A DNA stretch of 64,000 nt, from the NCBI GenBank assembly GCA_020283515.1, contig JAHZTW010000003.1, positions 63,301,476-63,365,475 on the forward strand. Reading direction: 5' to 3'. The translations under genes and the position numbers were made by a program. Source of the DNA: Alliaria petiolata. Lineage: Eukaryota; Streptophyta; Magnoliopsida; Brassicales; Brassicaceae. The notes under the pieces are model-generated. The model was not told the origin of the DNA, searched no databases, and saw only the letters and a list, made by a program, of their open reading frames with translations. Each line of letters starts with the position of its first letter. Within the stretch, counting starts at the first letter, position 1. Below, one piece after another: positions 31,797-44,346 of the stretch.

Positions 31797-32040
31797 TGGA
31801 GGAGGAATTGAGTTTGATGGCTCCGTCAGGCTGGCAGATCGGCGGTTGGCAGCCTCAAAGCCCTCGATGAAGGAATGAGAAATTAGAGATCTTGAATCGC
31901 CTTTTCGATCGCCACTCAGCTGAAGTGGAAGAGAAAAAAAGAATTTTTGAGTGTTTTTAAGCTGGATTGGTTGGAGAAGAAACTGGATGAGATGCCTGAA
32001 AATAAGGAGAAATAAGATGCTGGTGAGACTCGGATATTAC

Positions 32041-32293
32041 ATATCGTTAACAAATACAGAGTGATTTCAAGTATGAGTACGAGAAAGTTAATTTGTCTAT
32101 TGATTGGTCCAATCTCAAAGAGGAGGGTACAGAAGAAGAGAAAACAACTAATACGCTAGAAGGGATGGAAGGTATGATTGCCGGGTTGGTTAGACTTGAT
32201 AAGGCTGAACATGTGAATGTAGAGGCAACGATTGTTATTGTCACTTCCTCTAAAAGGGTTCAGTACGAGGTGATCTATATACATGGCTTATGA
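32041..32293 (+). pseudogene. Coding-like fragment, family not recognised
   Basis: The frame reads FKYEYEKVNLSIDWSNLKEE then LEGMEGMIAGLVRLDKAEHVN and VTSSKRVQYEVIYIHGL before TGA. Codon use and composition look like a real exon, but there is no start context and I cannot name a family. It lies between the LINE and the next Helitron. Confidence 0.35.
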
Positions 32294-34436
32294 AGTGATC
32301 AACATTGGCAAAAGGATATACTTACTCAAGTGCGGGAGAGAACAAGATGGAACTTTGAGGGAGGAGTAATGATAAGATCTTAGAAGATGGATATGGGCCA
32401 TTTCACAATATCTCTTTTATTCTTGTTTTAAGCCCATCACAAGGGTTATCTCCTTTATATAATAGGGATAGGTTTTGAGGCTTCTAAGAGATGCCACCTC
32501 AGCCAAAATAATCTCCGAAATAATCGACCAATGAAAACAGCAGAAGTTGCCACATCAGCTCCACCTGTTTAAGCACCCACCGCTTCAAGCCGTCAAGTAA
32601 TTCTCAAAAAAAAATTCAGACCAACAAAGGGTAGAATAGAAACAAGCCCAACAAAGAGGCCCATAGACAATGGCCCAATCAACAACTCAATTTTTGGATT
32701 CATCATCTTCTCAGCTTCCTCATAAAACCAGCAACTTACATTTCCCTTCTAATTAAGTAGGCAATAAATCAAAAACTCAAAGTAGTGGAGTTCAGCATGC
32801 GCCTCTTCTTCTCTTCCTCATACGAAAAGTCTTGCTTCAAACATCCACAACTTCTTCGGTTTCAACCTCTTCTAATCTCCCATACTTTCCCGATCTCCAA
32901 TTTTAAACTCCCATCAAATTACTTGATTATATATTGATTCATTTTCTTTATCTTCACTTCAGTTCTAAATACAAAATTCTCTCCCAAATTTTAGAAGAAA
33001 TCCGGTGGATTATTGGTAAGATATCGTCTTTCTTCATCTCTTTCACTTAAATTTATGTGGTTTTGAGATCTGCGTGTAACCCATCTATTGAATTCATGTT
33101 TCCTTCTCATGTAGAGGCACCACTCCAATTTGAAAAGCATCGAGTCGCAGGATGACGAAACTGAGTAAACTGCTTCACACTCAATGAAAGAAAATTAAAT
33201 AAATGTCAATTATGAATCACTCTGGAAAGTTTATAAGTTCAAATTTTTTAGGTTTTTGTCTACCAACTTTCAATAATTATCACAACAAGTTTGCATCTCT
33301 CGAGTTCGAAGGCAGAAAATGCTCACAGGTTAAGTACATGAGTTCTTCTCTCCGACTAAGTTATTTTACTGATTTTCTTTCTCTATAATTTCTCTCTCTC
33401 ATTTACCACTAACTGTTATTTTACTCTCTCATCTTGTTCCGAATTTACTCTGTAAATGATTCACTGATTTTTTATTCTTCTTCTTTGATTGAAGGTCTTC
33501 TAATATGATGTAGAACATGTAACTTTTTGTGCGTAGAATTAGACCGATGACGGTTCACTTCTCCCAGTGAAGCAAAATAGAAAAGAAGTGATGATAAAAA
33601 TTTCAGAGCTAGCAACAAATTTCGAGAAAGAATATCAAAACGTTATTGGTGATTGGGCCTATCTTTCTTCTTCTCTTGTAGGATTAAGTAGTTAATTGGA
33701 CTGAGCATGCGAGTAATATGATTAGGTTGCATACATAAGTTTATTTTTTCAATGTCTCTACCAATATACCATGATGATTGACATCAACGTAGGGCTAATG
33801 GTTTTGAATGCCCTGCAACAGTTTCTTTTAAGATGCTCTTGCTGTTTTAAATTAGTGTTTTATGTGATCTTTAAAAGTTAAATATTAAGACATTTTAGAT
33901 ATTGAGTCTTACGAGTTTATTTTCTACACTTTATGATGCAGATTAATTTTGGGAATCAAAAGTCAATTTATCGAGCAAAAAAATTGCAACAAACAAAAAA
34001 AGGCATAAGAATAATATGCTAGAGAAGTAAACCCATTGAGCGGAAAAAAAGACGAGACTCAAAAAGGATGATTGAGATAATATTCTCCTTTATTGAGGTA
34101 GTAATAGAAAAGTAAATCGATAGCTCAAGACAAAGGAAACCATCTACATGGCTGTAATACTAAGACGAGAAATTGACATCATCTATTTTATTTAATATAA
34201 AGACGGCCATCTTTTCTTCCACTATGCATTGCAAAATTTATACAAAGCCATACGTCACAAATGAGGACCCACATTTAAATCCAAGGAAAAATCAAAGAAA
34301 ATTATACAAATCATAAAGCTTCATGAAAGATTATTGGGATATTGGTGTATCTTAGGAGATTTAATGTCATAAAAAAAACTTGAGAATAATTTTCAGACCT
34401 ACAAATACAATTATGAGTATATACCACGTTCAAAAT

Positions 34437-35200
34437 CTCGAGCGCCTAGCCGAGTAATCGGCCGCCTAGTCACTAGGCAGCTGCTCTCCGACGCGATTAT
34501 GGTATAATCGGTGGTGGTAATCGGTGGTCCGATTAAATGGCCGCGTAGTCCGACTAATCGCTATAATCGCCGACTTTTTACATATATCCGATTTTATTAT
34601 AATAATAAAAAATAACAATTTTTTTGCTAAGCTTAATTTTTGACTTTTTTTTTTGGAGACGATCTCAAGGTTCTCTCAATTACGAAACCCTTAACCCCCT
34701 TTTCACCACATCGCTTGATTTCACTTTTCTTTCTGATTCTCTCACGGTTCACTTTCAAATTTTAATTCGATCTAACCTAAACTCAATTGGCTTTCAATTT
34801 GGAGGTCTCATCTCTCGTTGTGAATTTGGAAGTCTCATCCCTCTGCTAGTGAATTTGGAGGTAACAATCTCTTTATTCTCTTTGATTTTTGAAATTCAGA
34901 TATTTTGGCCCTGTTTTTTTTTTTTTTGTGTCGCAAGCGACATCAACCCGCGATGGAAATTTGCACTAGATTCTTCATAACCTGTCGTTATAACTTTGTC
35001 ACATGAGTAATTACATTCACAGAAACTTGAGTGGCTGGTGTCGCTAATTTTTTGCAGCGTCGCTTTGAACCGGTAGAGTTGTCGCTGATCTTTTCCCTCA
35101 CTTGGTTTTTTTTTGTCGCTGGATTTACATTGTTTTAAAAAAATAGTGTTATTTTTGGTCGCCGGTGGTAGTCGCTAGTGTAATTGTAACAATGGGGGTG
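34437..35200 (+). repeat. hAT subterminal region with GCCTAG/CGATTA and GTCGCT motifs
   Basis: 34437-34575 contains palindromic words GCCTAG/CTAGGC and repeated TAATCGG/CCGATTA; 34930-35190 has at least seven TGTCGC/GTCGCT words. Such clustered subterminal motifs are typical of transposase-binding regions. I could not find the exact terminal inverted repeat or its partner on the right side. Confidence 0.5.
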
Positions 35201-35327
35201 TTGTTGATTTTAAATCAATTGTTTCAAGTCTGAATTATCTGAGAGGATAGTGGCGTAGAAGTGTATTTGTATAACTGGAAGTGTCTTTCTCTTATAGACT
35301 CTGTCTTCTCGTATATTTCAGGTTAGA

Positions 35328-37692
35328 ATGGATTCTTTACATCTTAAACGAAACTCTAACGATGTAGGCTGGGAATATGGAGTGTTGTATGTTCCAAACA
35401 ATCCAGATAAGTTGAAGTGCAAATTGTGTGGGAAAGAAATGTGTGGTGGGGTGTATAGAATTAAGGAACATATTGCTCATCAAAAAGGGAATGTTTCTGC
35501 TTGTCCATTGTCAACTAAGGAGGACCAAAAGAAGTGTATGGATGCACTTCTAGAGGTGAAGAACAAGAAAACAATGAAGAGAAAACATGAGGAAGCTCTT
35601 AGATCAGAGGTTAATATACATGGGCCGGTTGAAGATGAGGAACTGAAAACAGAGATTGGAACTATTAAGTCTCCTCACTTTCAAGGTCCTATGGATAAGT
35701 TTGCAAGCTGCATTAACCCGGAAGCTTCTTTGGCTGCACAGACACGGCAACAGAATATACATGATGCGATTTCGAAAGAGAAGACACATGCTGTTCGCCA
35801 ATATTGTGCTAGATGGATGTACCAGTCTAGTATTCCCTTCCATGCTATTGATAATGAACCTTTTAGGTTATTTTGTGAAGCATTAGGACAATTTGGACCT
35901 GGTTGGATTCCTCCTAGTCAATATCAGTTGAGAGAACCATTGTTAAACGAAGAACAAGAGAAAAAAGAAAAGTTGAAAAGTCTAGAAGTAGAATGGGAAC
36001 AACAAGGCTGCTCCGTGATGACAGATGCATGGACTGGCATGAAAAGGAGAAGCATCATGAATTTGTGTGTTAATTCTAGGGGAGGTACATGCTTTCTTTC
36101 CTCAAAGGATACTTCTAAAGATTCCCACACTGGTGAATATATCTTCAAGTACATAGACAAGTGCATTGAAGATATTGGGGTTGGAAAAGTTGTTCAGGTA
36201 GTCACTGATAATGCTACAAACAATGTAGCAGCTGCAAAGATGCTTAAAGAGAAGAGACCAAATATTTTTTGGACAGGTTGTGCTGCTCACACTATTGACT
36301 TGATGCTTGAGGGAGTTTCCAAGTTGCCTTGGTTTGCTAAAGTGATCAATCAAGCTAAGGCTTTCACAATCTTCATATATGCTCACCACAAAACGTTATC
36401 CTAGATGAGAACCTTTACAAAGAAGAGAGATATTGTGAGACCAGGAGCAACACGATTTGCTACGTGCTTTTTGACACTACAAAGTTTATATGAGAAGAAA
36501 GCACAACTGATGTGCATGTTCGACAATAATGAATGGCATGAGTGCAAGCATTCTAAGTGTGTGAAAGGGAAGGTTGCTTCTGATACGGTTATGAGCTACG
36601 CATTTTGGAATAATGTTATGTTGGTTTTGAAAGTGTTTTGTCCTATGGTCAAAGTTCTAAGGCTTGCAGATGGAGAAAAGAAACCTTCTCTGGGTTTTAA
36701 TTATGGAGAGATGTTAGAAGCTAAAATTCTATATAAGAAGCTTCTAATCATTTGGAAAAGAATTACCAACCTATCTTTCAAATTATGGAAGAAATAATGA
36801 AAGGTAGGTTGGATTCTCCTTTGCATCTTGCTGCTTACTTCCTAAACCCATACTACTTCTACAAAGATCCCACTATTCAATATGATTTGGAGATCTCAGA
36901 GGGATTCATCGTTTGTGTTGAGACTTTTTATCATGGAGATTTTGATAAGCAAAATAAAATCGTTAATGACGAGTTAAATCTCTATAAAAACAAGTATGGC
37001 TCTTTTGGAAGAAATTTAGCACTAATAGGATGTGAAAACAATGATGAAAAGTTTGATCCTGGTATGTTTTCTCACTTGAGTTTAATTGTATATGATCTTT
37101 ATATGAGATACGTAATAGTTACAAAATTTTAGGGAATTGGTGGTCAACATATGGATGTCATACACCTACTTTGCAGAAACTAGCGACAAGAATTCTAGCT
37201 TTGACCTCGAGTTCTTCTGGTTGTGAAAGGAACTGGAGCAGTTTTGAAGCGGCGAGCTTAGTAATTCTGCTTTTTACATATGTTCTTGTAAGGCTTTTGG
37301 TGTTTTAGAAAGTGACTACAACATTTGTTCTTAAATTTCAGATCCACACGAAGAAAAGAAACAGATTAGATGTGAATTGCCTAAACAGCCTTGTATATGT
37401 TCAGTTTAATGCAAGGTTATTTAACAAGCATAAAAAAATCAGAGAGAAAGCAATAGATGTGATCTTAGACGATGGTAACGAAGAAACCGTCGAAGATTGG
37501 ATTGTGGAGCATCATCAAGAAGATGAAACTAGTGATGTTAGTATTGTACCAACTACCCAACCTCCAAAGGTGAGAGAGCTTTATGATGATGATTTTGAAT
37601 CTGAGGAAGAAGATGAAGTAATGGTTGACATGGAATTTGAACCTGATGTGTTTTATGAAGCACCTCTGTTTCGTGACACTCCATTGATTTAG
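35328..37692 (+). pseudogene. hAT superfamily transposase (BED finger, DUF659, dimerisation domain)
   Basis: The start at 35328 opens with a BED-type finger (CKLCGKEMCGG...IKEHIAH, about residues 27-55). DUF659 follows (about 175-330: EWEQQGCSVMTDAWTGMKRR, VVQVVTDNATNNVAAAKML, GCAAHTIDLMLE) with its acidic residues in place. An in-frame TAG at 36402-36404 replaces a residue in HKTLS-[stop]-MRTFTKK. Frame shifts occur near 36750 and 37130. The hAT dimerisation segment NWWSTYGCHTPTLQKLATRI, SSSGCERNWS (about 37137-37230) is followed by an intron-like gap and IHTKKRNRLDVNCLN (37340 on). An acidic tail ends at 37692. A 5' UTR intron acceptor (TTTCAG) precedes the ATG. It is a fairly young but non-functional copy. 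Confidence 0.88.
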
Positions 37693-38687
37693 TAAGGTTT
37701 GTTTTCTAAACTTTTGTTGCATTTGCTTAATTCATGTTATTACAATTATATTTATTGTTCCTTCATGTTCGTTCCTTTATGTTTGTAATTTCTCTTTACT
37801 TTCTTTTTGCTTTACATTTGTTTATGTTTGTAAATTTTTGTATGCTTTCTTTTTAGTTGACATTTCTTTGATCATTTGCAGATAACCAAGAACATGTGGA
37901 TTGTAAAATTGGTTAAGTAGACAACTTCTTGTAGGTTGAAATTTTAAGTTATGATTAGTTTTAACCGACTAATAATTTAATGATCAAAGACATGATAAAA
38001 TCAGGAATTTCACATGTTCATTTCTTCCATTCTTCAAGTTCCTTTTCTTCTACCAAACATTTATCTATTGTTTCGTTAGTTCTCAAAGTTGTGAGGAAAT
38101 TAAACCAAAAAAAAAAGAAAAAATTTGAGAGGAAAACTATAAAAAATGTTTTCTTAAATCAAAGCTTTTGAGAACCATGTATTATTCATCTTGTATCATA
38201 TGTCCTTTTCTATTAAGTGAGAATCGAACATATGATGAATAGAATTAAACTTCATGTTTATATGCATGAGCTAATAGTTGTGTGTCACACATGGTGTTTC
38301 AAATGAAAATTGTCACCCTCATTCAAATACTTAATTACTTCTAAGTACTACATAATGATATACAATTCTATTTTCTCAACTTTAAAGACGAGAATGTACC
38401 ATCTCGCTTTTAGAAAATCTTCTAAAGTTTTCTTAAATGTATATCGTTAATGTAACCTATATATATCAAGAATTTTAATTAATAGTAAAAATTTAGTATG
38501 ATTTTGCGTTTAAATCAAATATTAAATTTATGTTGTAAAAAAATAAAAATAAAAATATTAAATATATATTACAAATATTTTATTCATTCCATCCGCCCGT
38601 AGGGCGGGCTAAACCCTAGTTATATGTAAGAACGAAACAGGATTTGTAGGAATTATCAAACAATTAATCAAAATCAATTTCTCTTCT

Positions 38688-38690
<3 letters not shown>

Positions 38691-38739
<49 letters not shown>
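38691..38739. repeat. (CT)n microsatellite
   Basis: An unbroken CT dinucleotide tract of about 24 repeats. The Arg-Glu frame on the minus strand is its reading. Confidence 0.98.
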
Positions 38740-38743
<4 letters not shown>

Positions 38744-39724
38744 CAAAAACAAGGTAAAAATCTAAAACATCATAAAAACAGATTTTTTTGGCCCAGTGTG
38801 GATAGCCTGCAAAATAAACACAGGATAAGTAGAAAGAAACCTCTTCTTCATTAACCTTAAAATCAGTAGTCTTCCAATAACACAAAGGCACAAAAACCGT
38901 ATTTATAGATAACATGTAAGAATATTTATATTCTTATGTGTGATCTATGTGTCTTTCAGTTTTATTATAAAGATTAAGTTCATATTAAAAAATATGAATT
39001 TTAATATAAAAGATGATACTTTGATGGATCGATTAAAAGATTAGAATTTGGATGTATTGATAACCCTCTTTCCTTACCTTATTATGATGTACAAATGTAT
39101 TTCTCTGCATTTGTAGTTAATAAATAATTAGTTATTTATAACTACATAAGGATGATGCTATATATATATATATATGTAAGTGGTGGTTATATAAAAGGTG
39201 GTTACGTGAGTTTTATAATTGTGATGGACCATCGCAACTATTGTGAACCATCATAACTATTGTGAACCATCACAACTATTGGCTAGTAGAAAAGGCCACA
39301 CTTTTCTGTCACAAGTTAACGTAACCGAAACAAACACAAAGAGAAATAAGAAAGACATTTTGAGACCTTCTCCATCAAAAGGAATCGGACAGTCGAAAGG
39401 TCAAAGGAAAGAGAAGATCAATTGAAGTATTGATCTCACAACAAGTCCAAGGAAAGCATGGATCAAGGTTAGTGTTTCTTTCTTCTTCTTTAAGAAACCG
39501 TTTAGGGTTGGATTAAATAAAATCTAGATCATTATAAAAGTTGATTTCATGATTGAAATCATTAATATAATCTACATAGCAAAGCTTAACCACCTCCTAT
39601 GCCTAGAGGTGACGCACACATATCTAATATTACACTAAAACATCATCGTTATTCTTTGTTTCGATAAGATAGAGCAATTGAAAATCAATCTTAATTCTAT
39701 GATTAACGGTTGATCCATTTGCTT
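38740..39724. other. AT-rich intergenic sequence with short repeats; no gene
   Basis: A 17-19 bp unit (TGTGAACCATCAYAACTAT) recurs three times at 39218-39282, and a (TA)n tract lies at 39160-39175. The 39240-39480 part resembles transcribed leader sequence but I cannot assign it. Confidence 0.35.
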
Positions 39725-40187
39725 TCAGTCGTCTAGCCACTCAGGCTCTTCTTCATCAGATTCCTCTTGCTGCTTCATGGAAATAAAATATATCAATATC
39801 TACCCAAAATATTTTATCCAAAAGGCATACCTTATCTGGGAAACGATTATTTTTTTTATTTTTTTTGACATGGGAAACGATTAATCTACCCTGGAAGCAT
39901 GTCGAGCAAGATTGGATAGAATATTCATCTCTAGGATTGACATTTTCATTTTCTTCACCAAGATTGAGCTCAACCTAACGATAACCATTAAGATTTATGA
40001 ATTCTCAGTTTTACCAGGAATCTAAAAACCTAATAAGGAGAAATTTTCATTCTGAAACTCGAAGAAACCAACGATTAGAGCTTATTCTGGGCTTCAATGG
40101 CGTCAAGCCTTCGGCTTCTCTGAGAAGCTTCAATGGCTTCGCGTTGCTTTTTCGTTCATGGCTTTCTTCTCTCGTTCGAGCCGCCAT
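39725..40187 (-). pseudogene. Small multi-exon gene or gene fragment, unrecognised, head-to-head with the F-box A promoter
   Basis: On the minus strand an ATG at 40187 opens MAARTREESHERKSNAKPLK, LLREAEGLTPLKPR. A plausible second exon after TTAG at about 39976 reads VELNLGEENENVNPRDEYSI. A third after a CAG acceptor near 39770 reads QEESDEEEPEWLDD and stops at 39725. Read separately each piece has convincing coding composition, and the acidic C-terminus looks like a true protein end. I do not recognise the family and cannot show that the exons splice in frame, so it could be a truncated copy of a larger gene. Confidence 0.4.
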
Positions 40188-40194
40188 TGAGCTT

Positions 40195-40361
40195 GCAAAC
40201 GCTGCCAAAATACAAAAACGAAACAAAACAATTTATGGAGAAGTCGGTAAGTGTATTAAATTGGTAATTGGCGAGCCTTCATCTCATTCAGTAACATAAT
40301 GAAAAGCCCGACCAAATTCTAAAGTCCACCACTGGCCCAACTTCATTTAGGGTTTCTGAGC
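40195..40361 (+). promoter_or_regulatory. Distal promoter remnant of F-box gene A
   Basis: The sequence GCTGCCAAAATACAAAAACG...AAATTCTAAAGTCCACCACT...CATTTAGGGTTTCT matches the upstream regions of copy C (53783-53960) and copy B (48600-48700). It is now separated from the copy A ATG at 46357 by about 6 kb of insertions. Confidence 0.75.
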
Positions 40362-42561
40362 GCCCTGCGCAAGATGAGAAATCAATAAAAAAATTTATTA
40401 AAGAAGATTTTGAAATTGTTTAAAATAAAAATAAATTAATGAGTTATATATATATATATATATCTTATTATATAAAGTAGGATGCGTCAAAGTTGCTAAT
40501 TCACATGATCGCGACACATGTCAAGTTAATCGATCGGATTTTGATACGTGTCATAACTATATATCTAAAAAAGGAAATTAAAACAAAAGTATCTATTTCA
40601 ATTTTTAAAAAAAAGAAAAATAAAAAGTATATATTTCAATTTAAGAAAAGGAAATTAAAAAATAAAGTAAATAAGATTGCTAATTAACTAGATCGCGATA
40701 TGTGGCGTTTCATTCGATTCAGATTCAATAAAAATAAAGTAAATAAGATTGCTAATTAATTTTACCGCGACACGTGGCGCTTCATTCGATTCAGATTTTG
40801 ACACGTGTTCCGATAAAATATTAGAATTTATATTAACTATGAAAAATATCTATTAGAATTTAAGAAAAGGAAAATAAATAAAATAAATAAATAAAATTAA
40901 CTATGATATATTTCAATATTCTGACACGTGTCTCGATAAAATATTAGAATTTATATTAACTATGAAAAAGATCTATTAGAATTAAAAAAAAAGGAAAACT
41001 ATGATATATTTCTAATAAGATTAACTATTATAGAGAGTAGAGAGATCATATACGGGAGATGACTATGAAGAGAAAAAAAGTTTTGGTTGCTTGGAGAGAG
41101 TTAATGGGGAGATCGTTAACATATTCGAATGACTCGAATTGCATACCCAAATTTTAATGAAGCAGAATAGAAAAAGATAGTTGATAAAGTGTGTGAACTA
41201 CCAAATAAGTATGGTTAATGTTGCTTAGGATCCGCATAAGATTCTGTGTTTTGAATATTTTAATTTAAAATAAATAAACAACTCTTATGTTTCGATTTTG
41301 TGTTTTTAATATATATTTTTTTTTAAAGTAGTGATCCAATTTTGTTTTCTATTTTAAAAAAAAAAAATCATTTTAACGGGTTTATAATTTTGTTATTCGA
41401 AACCCGCGTAAACGCGGATCCTAATCTAGTATATATAAAAATAATATGCATGGATGTCTATTAAACTAAGAGTCTTATTTTTACAGTTTTTTAATCATTT
41501 TTGAACTATCTACATATTCTCATTTTCAATGTGTGACTTTTTAAAACATACTCATATTTATTAATCATTTGAGTAATTTATATAAATGATAAAAATTCGA
41601 ATTATAACACAATATATTACTATATGGATGTTGTGATAATGTTTTTTTTTTACAAAACTAAGTTTAAACAAAAATATGAGAAGAAATATGGTGTTTAAAA
41701 AAATAATTAGTATGATATATTTTTTGGTAAGAAATAGAAAGAAAGACAATATCTTCATAAATTAAATGATGTTTTCTTTATCAAGAAAGAAAATATTTAT
41801 AATATTATTTATTTTTAACATATTAAACTATTTTTAATATTTTGATTTTTTGATATAATATTTTAACTTGTTGTAGAGATTAAATATTTATATTATTTGG
41901 TTAATTTATATGGTTCTATTAACAAACCATATTAAACCAAAAATATTTATAAATATCGATTACTATTAAATCAAGCTTTTTGCTTTTACAGTTTTTTTTA
42001 ATCATTTATGTTCTTTTTATAATGGTTTTTGAACCATCTACACATCCTCATTTCCAATGTGAGACTTTTTAAAACATAATCATATTTATTAATTATTTGA
42101 GTAATTTATATTCATTTTTAAAAATTCGAATTATAACACATGTATAAAAAAAATCTATATATTTTTTATATCCATATAATGGTTTATTTTTTTACAAACC
42201 TGAATTTAAACAAAAATAGGAGAAGAATATATTGTTTAAAAAAATAATTAGTATGATATATTTTTGGTAAGAAATAGAACGAAAAAGAATATCTTCATAA
42301 ATTAAATGTTGAATTATATATAAATAAATTATATAAGGAAATTAGTCATGAATTATATATTAATAAATTCAATGTTAAAAGTAATAAATGGTTAAATGCA
42401 TATAATGTATTAGTCTAATCAAAAAAGGAAATTTGTATAAAAAAATAATGGGAGAACAAGTGTGGTGGTGACACATCAGCAAAATGGCACCACTGTAAAT
42501 AGTTCAAAAAGTAAGTCTACTATCTAAAAATGTTTCTCAATTAATTTATAGGGGATATAGA
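40362..42561 (-). mobile_element. Helitron, minus orientation, with another Helitron inside
   Basis: The 5' end (minus strand, at 42561) is TCTATATCCCC...AATTGAGAAACATTTTTAG with the ACAGTGGTGCCATTTTGC block. The body carries about two of the 0.5-kb units found at 22985-24840. The 3' part reappears left of 40463 (AATGAGTTATATATATA, then GCGCAGGGCGC near 40365), so the element is split by the Helitron at 40463-41429. The terminal CACCTAG is lost. Confidence 0.8.
40463..41429 (+). mobile_element. Nested 0.97-kb Helitron
   Basis: It begins A then TCTTATTATATAAAGTAGGA and ends with the hairpin CCCGCGTAAACGCGG followed by ATCCTAATCTAG (CTAG 41426-41429) and T. GACACGTG/CGACACGTGGC words recur in its first half (40510, 40690, 40780, 40920). 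It is inserted at an AT dinucleotide within the minus-strand Helitron. No coding capacity. Confidence 0.88.
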
Positions 42562-42959
42562 GTAGAAACTCTATAAATTAATAAATTTCTTCGGTCCCGA
42601 GTTGGGCCGGTTCAAAATATAACACAAATTGATAAGATAATAAGATAATAATTTTTAAAAAAAATCTATGTAAATATACATTCCCATTAATAACATAAAT
42701 TAATAATTACCATAAAAATAACTTTATACAAATATATAAATACGACAATCTATTAAATATGAGTATATTGTTAATTGTTTTTTTATTAAAATTGAAATAT
42801 TGTTACAATTTATCTATAATTTTAAAATAAAATTTAGAAAATATTATAAACTTTGAAAAATTTATTATTTTTAATTAATTATTAATATATAATTTATTTT
42901 TATTTAAAACCGATAAATTAATAACTCTATAAATTAATATCAATTTATAGAGTTTCTAC
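42562..42959. mobile_element. MITE with perfect 18-bp terminal inverted repeats
   Basis: The left end GTAGAAACTCTATAAATT is the exact reverse complement of the right end AATTTATAGAGTTTCTAC. The interior is AT-rich and non-coding, with AACTCTATAAATTAATA repeated subterminally. The flanking duplication is unclear (GGATATAGA versus CGTATATAG). The superfamily is not determined. Confidence 0.85.
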
Positions 42960-43567
42960 CGTATATAGCTAATCCCTTTTAAGGTGAGCTTTCATCTGAT
43001 ATGCCCCTATATCTAAAACCAAAAGCTGAAAAATCCCCTTAATTTTTAATATTTGTTTTGATTTATTTTAAAGGAAGAAAACACATGTTAAAGACCAAAA
43101 ACCCTAATACTTCTAGAAAATTACTTCTTATGCCACCGCCCCACCCATTCGATCCAAGTCCTTCGGATCTAACCCGGAATTTTTTGAGAAAACTCGAGCC
43201 GTTTGAGCCGTTCAGCGAGCCGTTCAGTCCTAACTCCTCTTTCATTCATCTCTTTTCGTAAAACTAGGGATAACTACGTAGAACTACGTTGAGGATACCA
43301 AATATTGAGGCATGGCATCAAACATTTGGTGAGAAATTTTAAGCGATTCTCGCGTGCCTTCTTCCACTTTTTTGTTCAGAAATCTCTCATTCTTCTCTCT
43401 GTTCGTAAAATTATCAATCTTTTATCTTAGATTCTGCGATGGATATACTATGAAGTTTAAAGTGTGTACATCGTATGTTTAGCTCACCAAGTGTTCGATG
43501 CTATGCCTCAATGAAAATTTCTCACCTTTAACTGAATTGGTAGAGCTTCTAAACACCATGAAATAAG

Positions 43568-43750
43568 ATATGGAAGAACATATGACGAAGGTAATAGATG
43601 AAAAAGTTGATGGGTTGGCCGAAAGAGTCGCACCGTTGGAATCTTATGTGAAGGAACAATCAGGAGAGACGTCAAAAAGGATGTTAAACGGACTGTCGGG
43701 ACGAGTAGGCCAGCGACAAGGTCGACGAAATAGAAAGTATAAGGAGTGAA
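43568..43750 (+). pseudogene. C-terminal coiled-coil-like ORF of the MULE
   Basis: The frame reads DMEEHMTKVIDEKVDGLAER, VAPLESYVKEQ and ends with a basic tail RGRRNRKYKE before TGA at 43748. It extends upstream past one TAA to PLTELVELLNTMK. A heptad-like pattern followed by an Arg/Lys-rich tail could be the end of an accessory VANDAL protein, but I cannot assign it to a named family. Confidence 0.4.
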
Positions 43751-43784
43751 GACTATATCTTTTCTTATGGTGGTTGTTTGGACT

Positions 43785-44090
43785 GGTACTACTGGTATTA
43801 CTACGTAAAACTATGTTGTTGGTTTTGAATTTGTACTACTGTATTACTATGTAGAACTATGTCGTTTGTTTTTGTATTTGAATTCGTATTATTGGTATTA
43901 CTATGTAAAACTATGTTGTTAGTTTTGCATTTAAATTCGTATTACACTATGTAGAACTATGTTGTTAGTTTTACATTTGAATTCATATTACACTATGTAG
44001 AACTACGTTGTTGGTTTTGCATTTGAATTTGTACTACTCGTATTACTATGTAAAACTATGTTGTTAGTTTTGCATTTGAATTCGTCCACC
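43785..44090 (+). repeat. Tandem array with GTATTACTATGTARAACTATG units
   Basis: About five units of 60-70 bp, each with GTATTACTATGTA(A/G)AACTATGTTGTT and TTTGCATTTGAATTCGT, repeat across 300 bp. Each unit holds GTATTACTA, close to YAGTATTAY. Confidence 0.85.
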
Positions 44091-44346
44091 ACATGGACAT
44101 CTTATCGGAATGCCATAGTCATCATCGACTATGTATTAAAGTCCATCGATTAGCCTCTTGTTCCTCTTCTCGTCACTATAGGTCGGATCCATAATCAAGA
44201 GCTCGGGAGAAAAGAAAGAAATCGGGAATGAGAGAGAGAGAGGTGAGGAAAAATGATGAAGAATGAAAGAGTGAGGAGAGAGAGAGAAAAAACTCGGTAA
44301 TGAAAGAAAGAGAAGAGAGAAGGAAGAAATTTGGAGATTTTTAGTA

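Larger units (their letters stand above)
28971..31990 (-). mobile_element. Degenerate LINE (L1-type), 3' half missing
   Basis: Reading the minus strand from 31.99 kb down: 5' leader, ORF1 (about 31796-30930), endonuclease (about 30444-29911), endonuclease-RT linker (about 29784-29587), and the first RT segment (about 29142-28971). It stops at YKVISNV, fused to antisense F-box sequence. Active LINE insertions are normally truncated at the 5' end, so loss of the 3' half points to later deletion or recombination. Confidence 0.85.
32449..38619 (+). mobile_element. Large non-autonomous Helitron with a nested hAT element
   Basis: The 5' end is A then TCTCCTTTATATAATAGGGA, followed by CCACCTCAGCC. 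The 3' end is the perfect hairpin CCGCCCGTAGGGCGG (about 38593-38607), then GCTAAACCCTAG (CTAG 38616-38619) and T. The 33530-34400 segment is homologous to 11610-12480 in the Helitron at 8954. The homology stops at about 34380, where hAT-derived sequence starts. No Rep/helicase is present. Confidence 0.7.

Noticed and set aside
32449..38619. Autonomous Helitron with Rep/helicase
   Set aside because: The only large protein inside is a hAT transposase; no HUH or helicase motif is visible in any frame.
38664..38915. Minus-strand frame with a run of Arg-Glu repeats
   Set aside because: Product of the (CT)n microsatellite.
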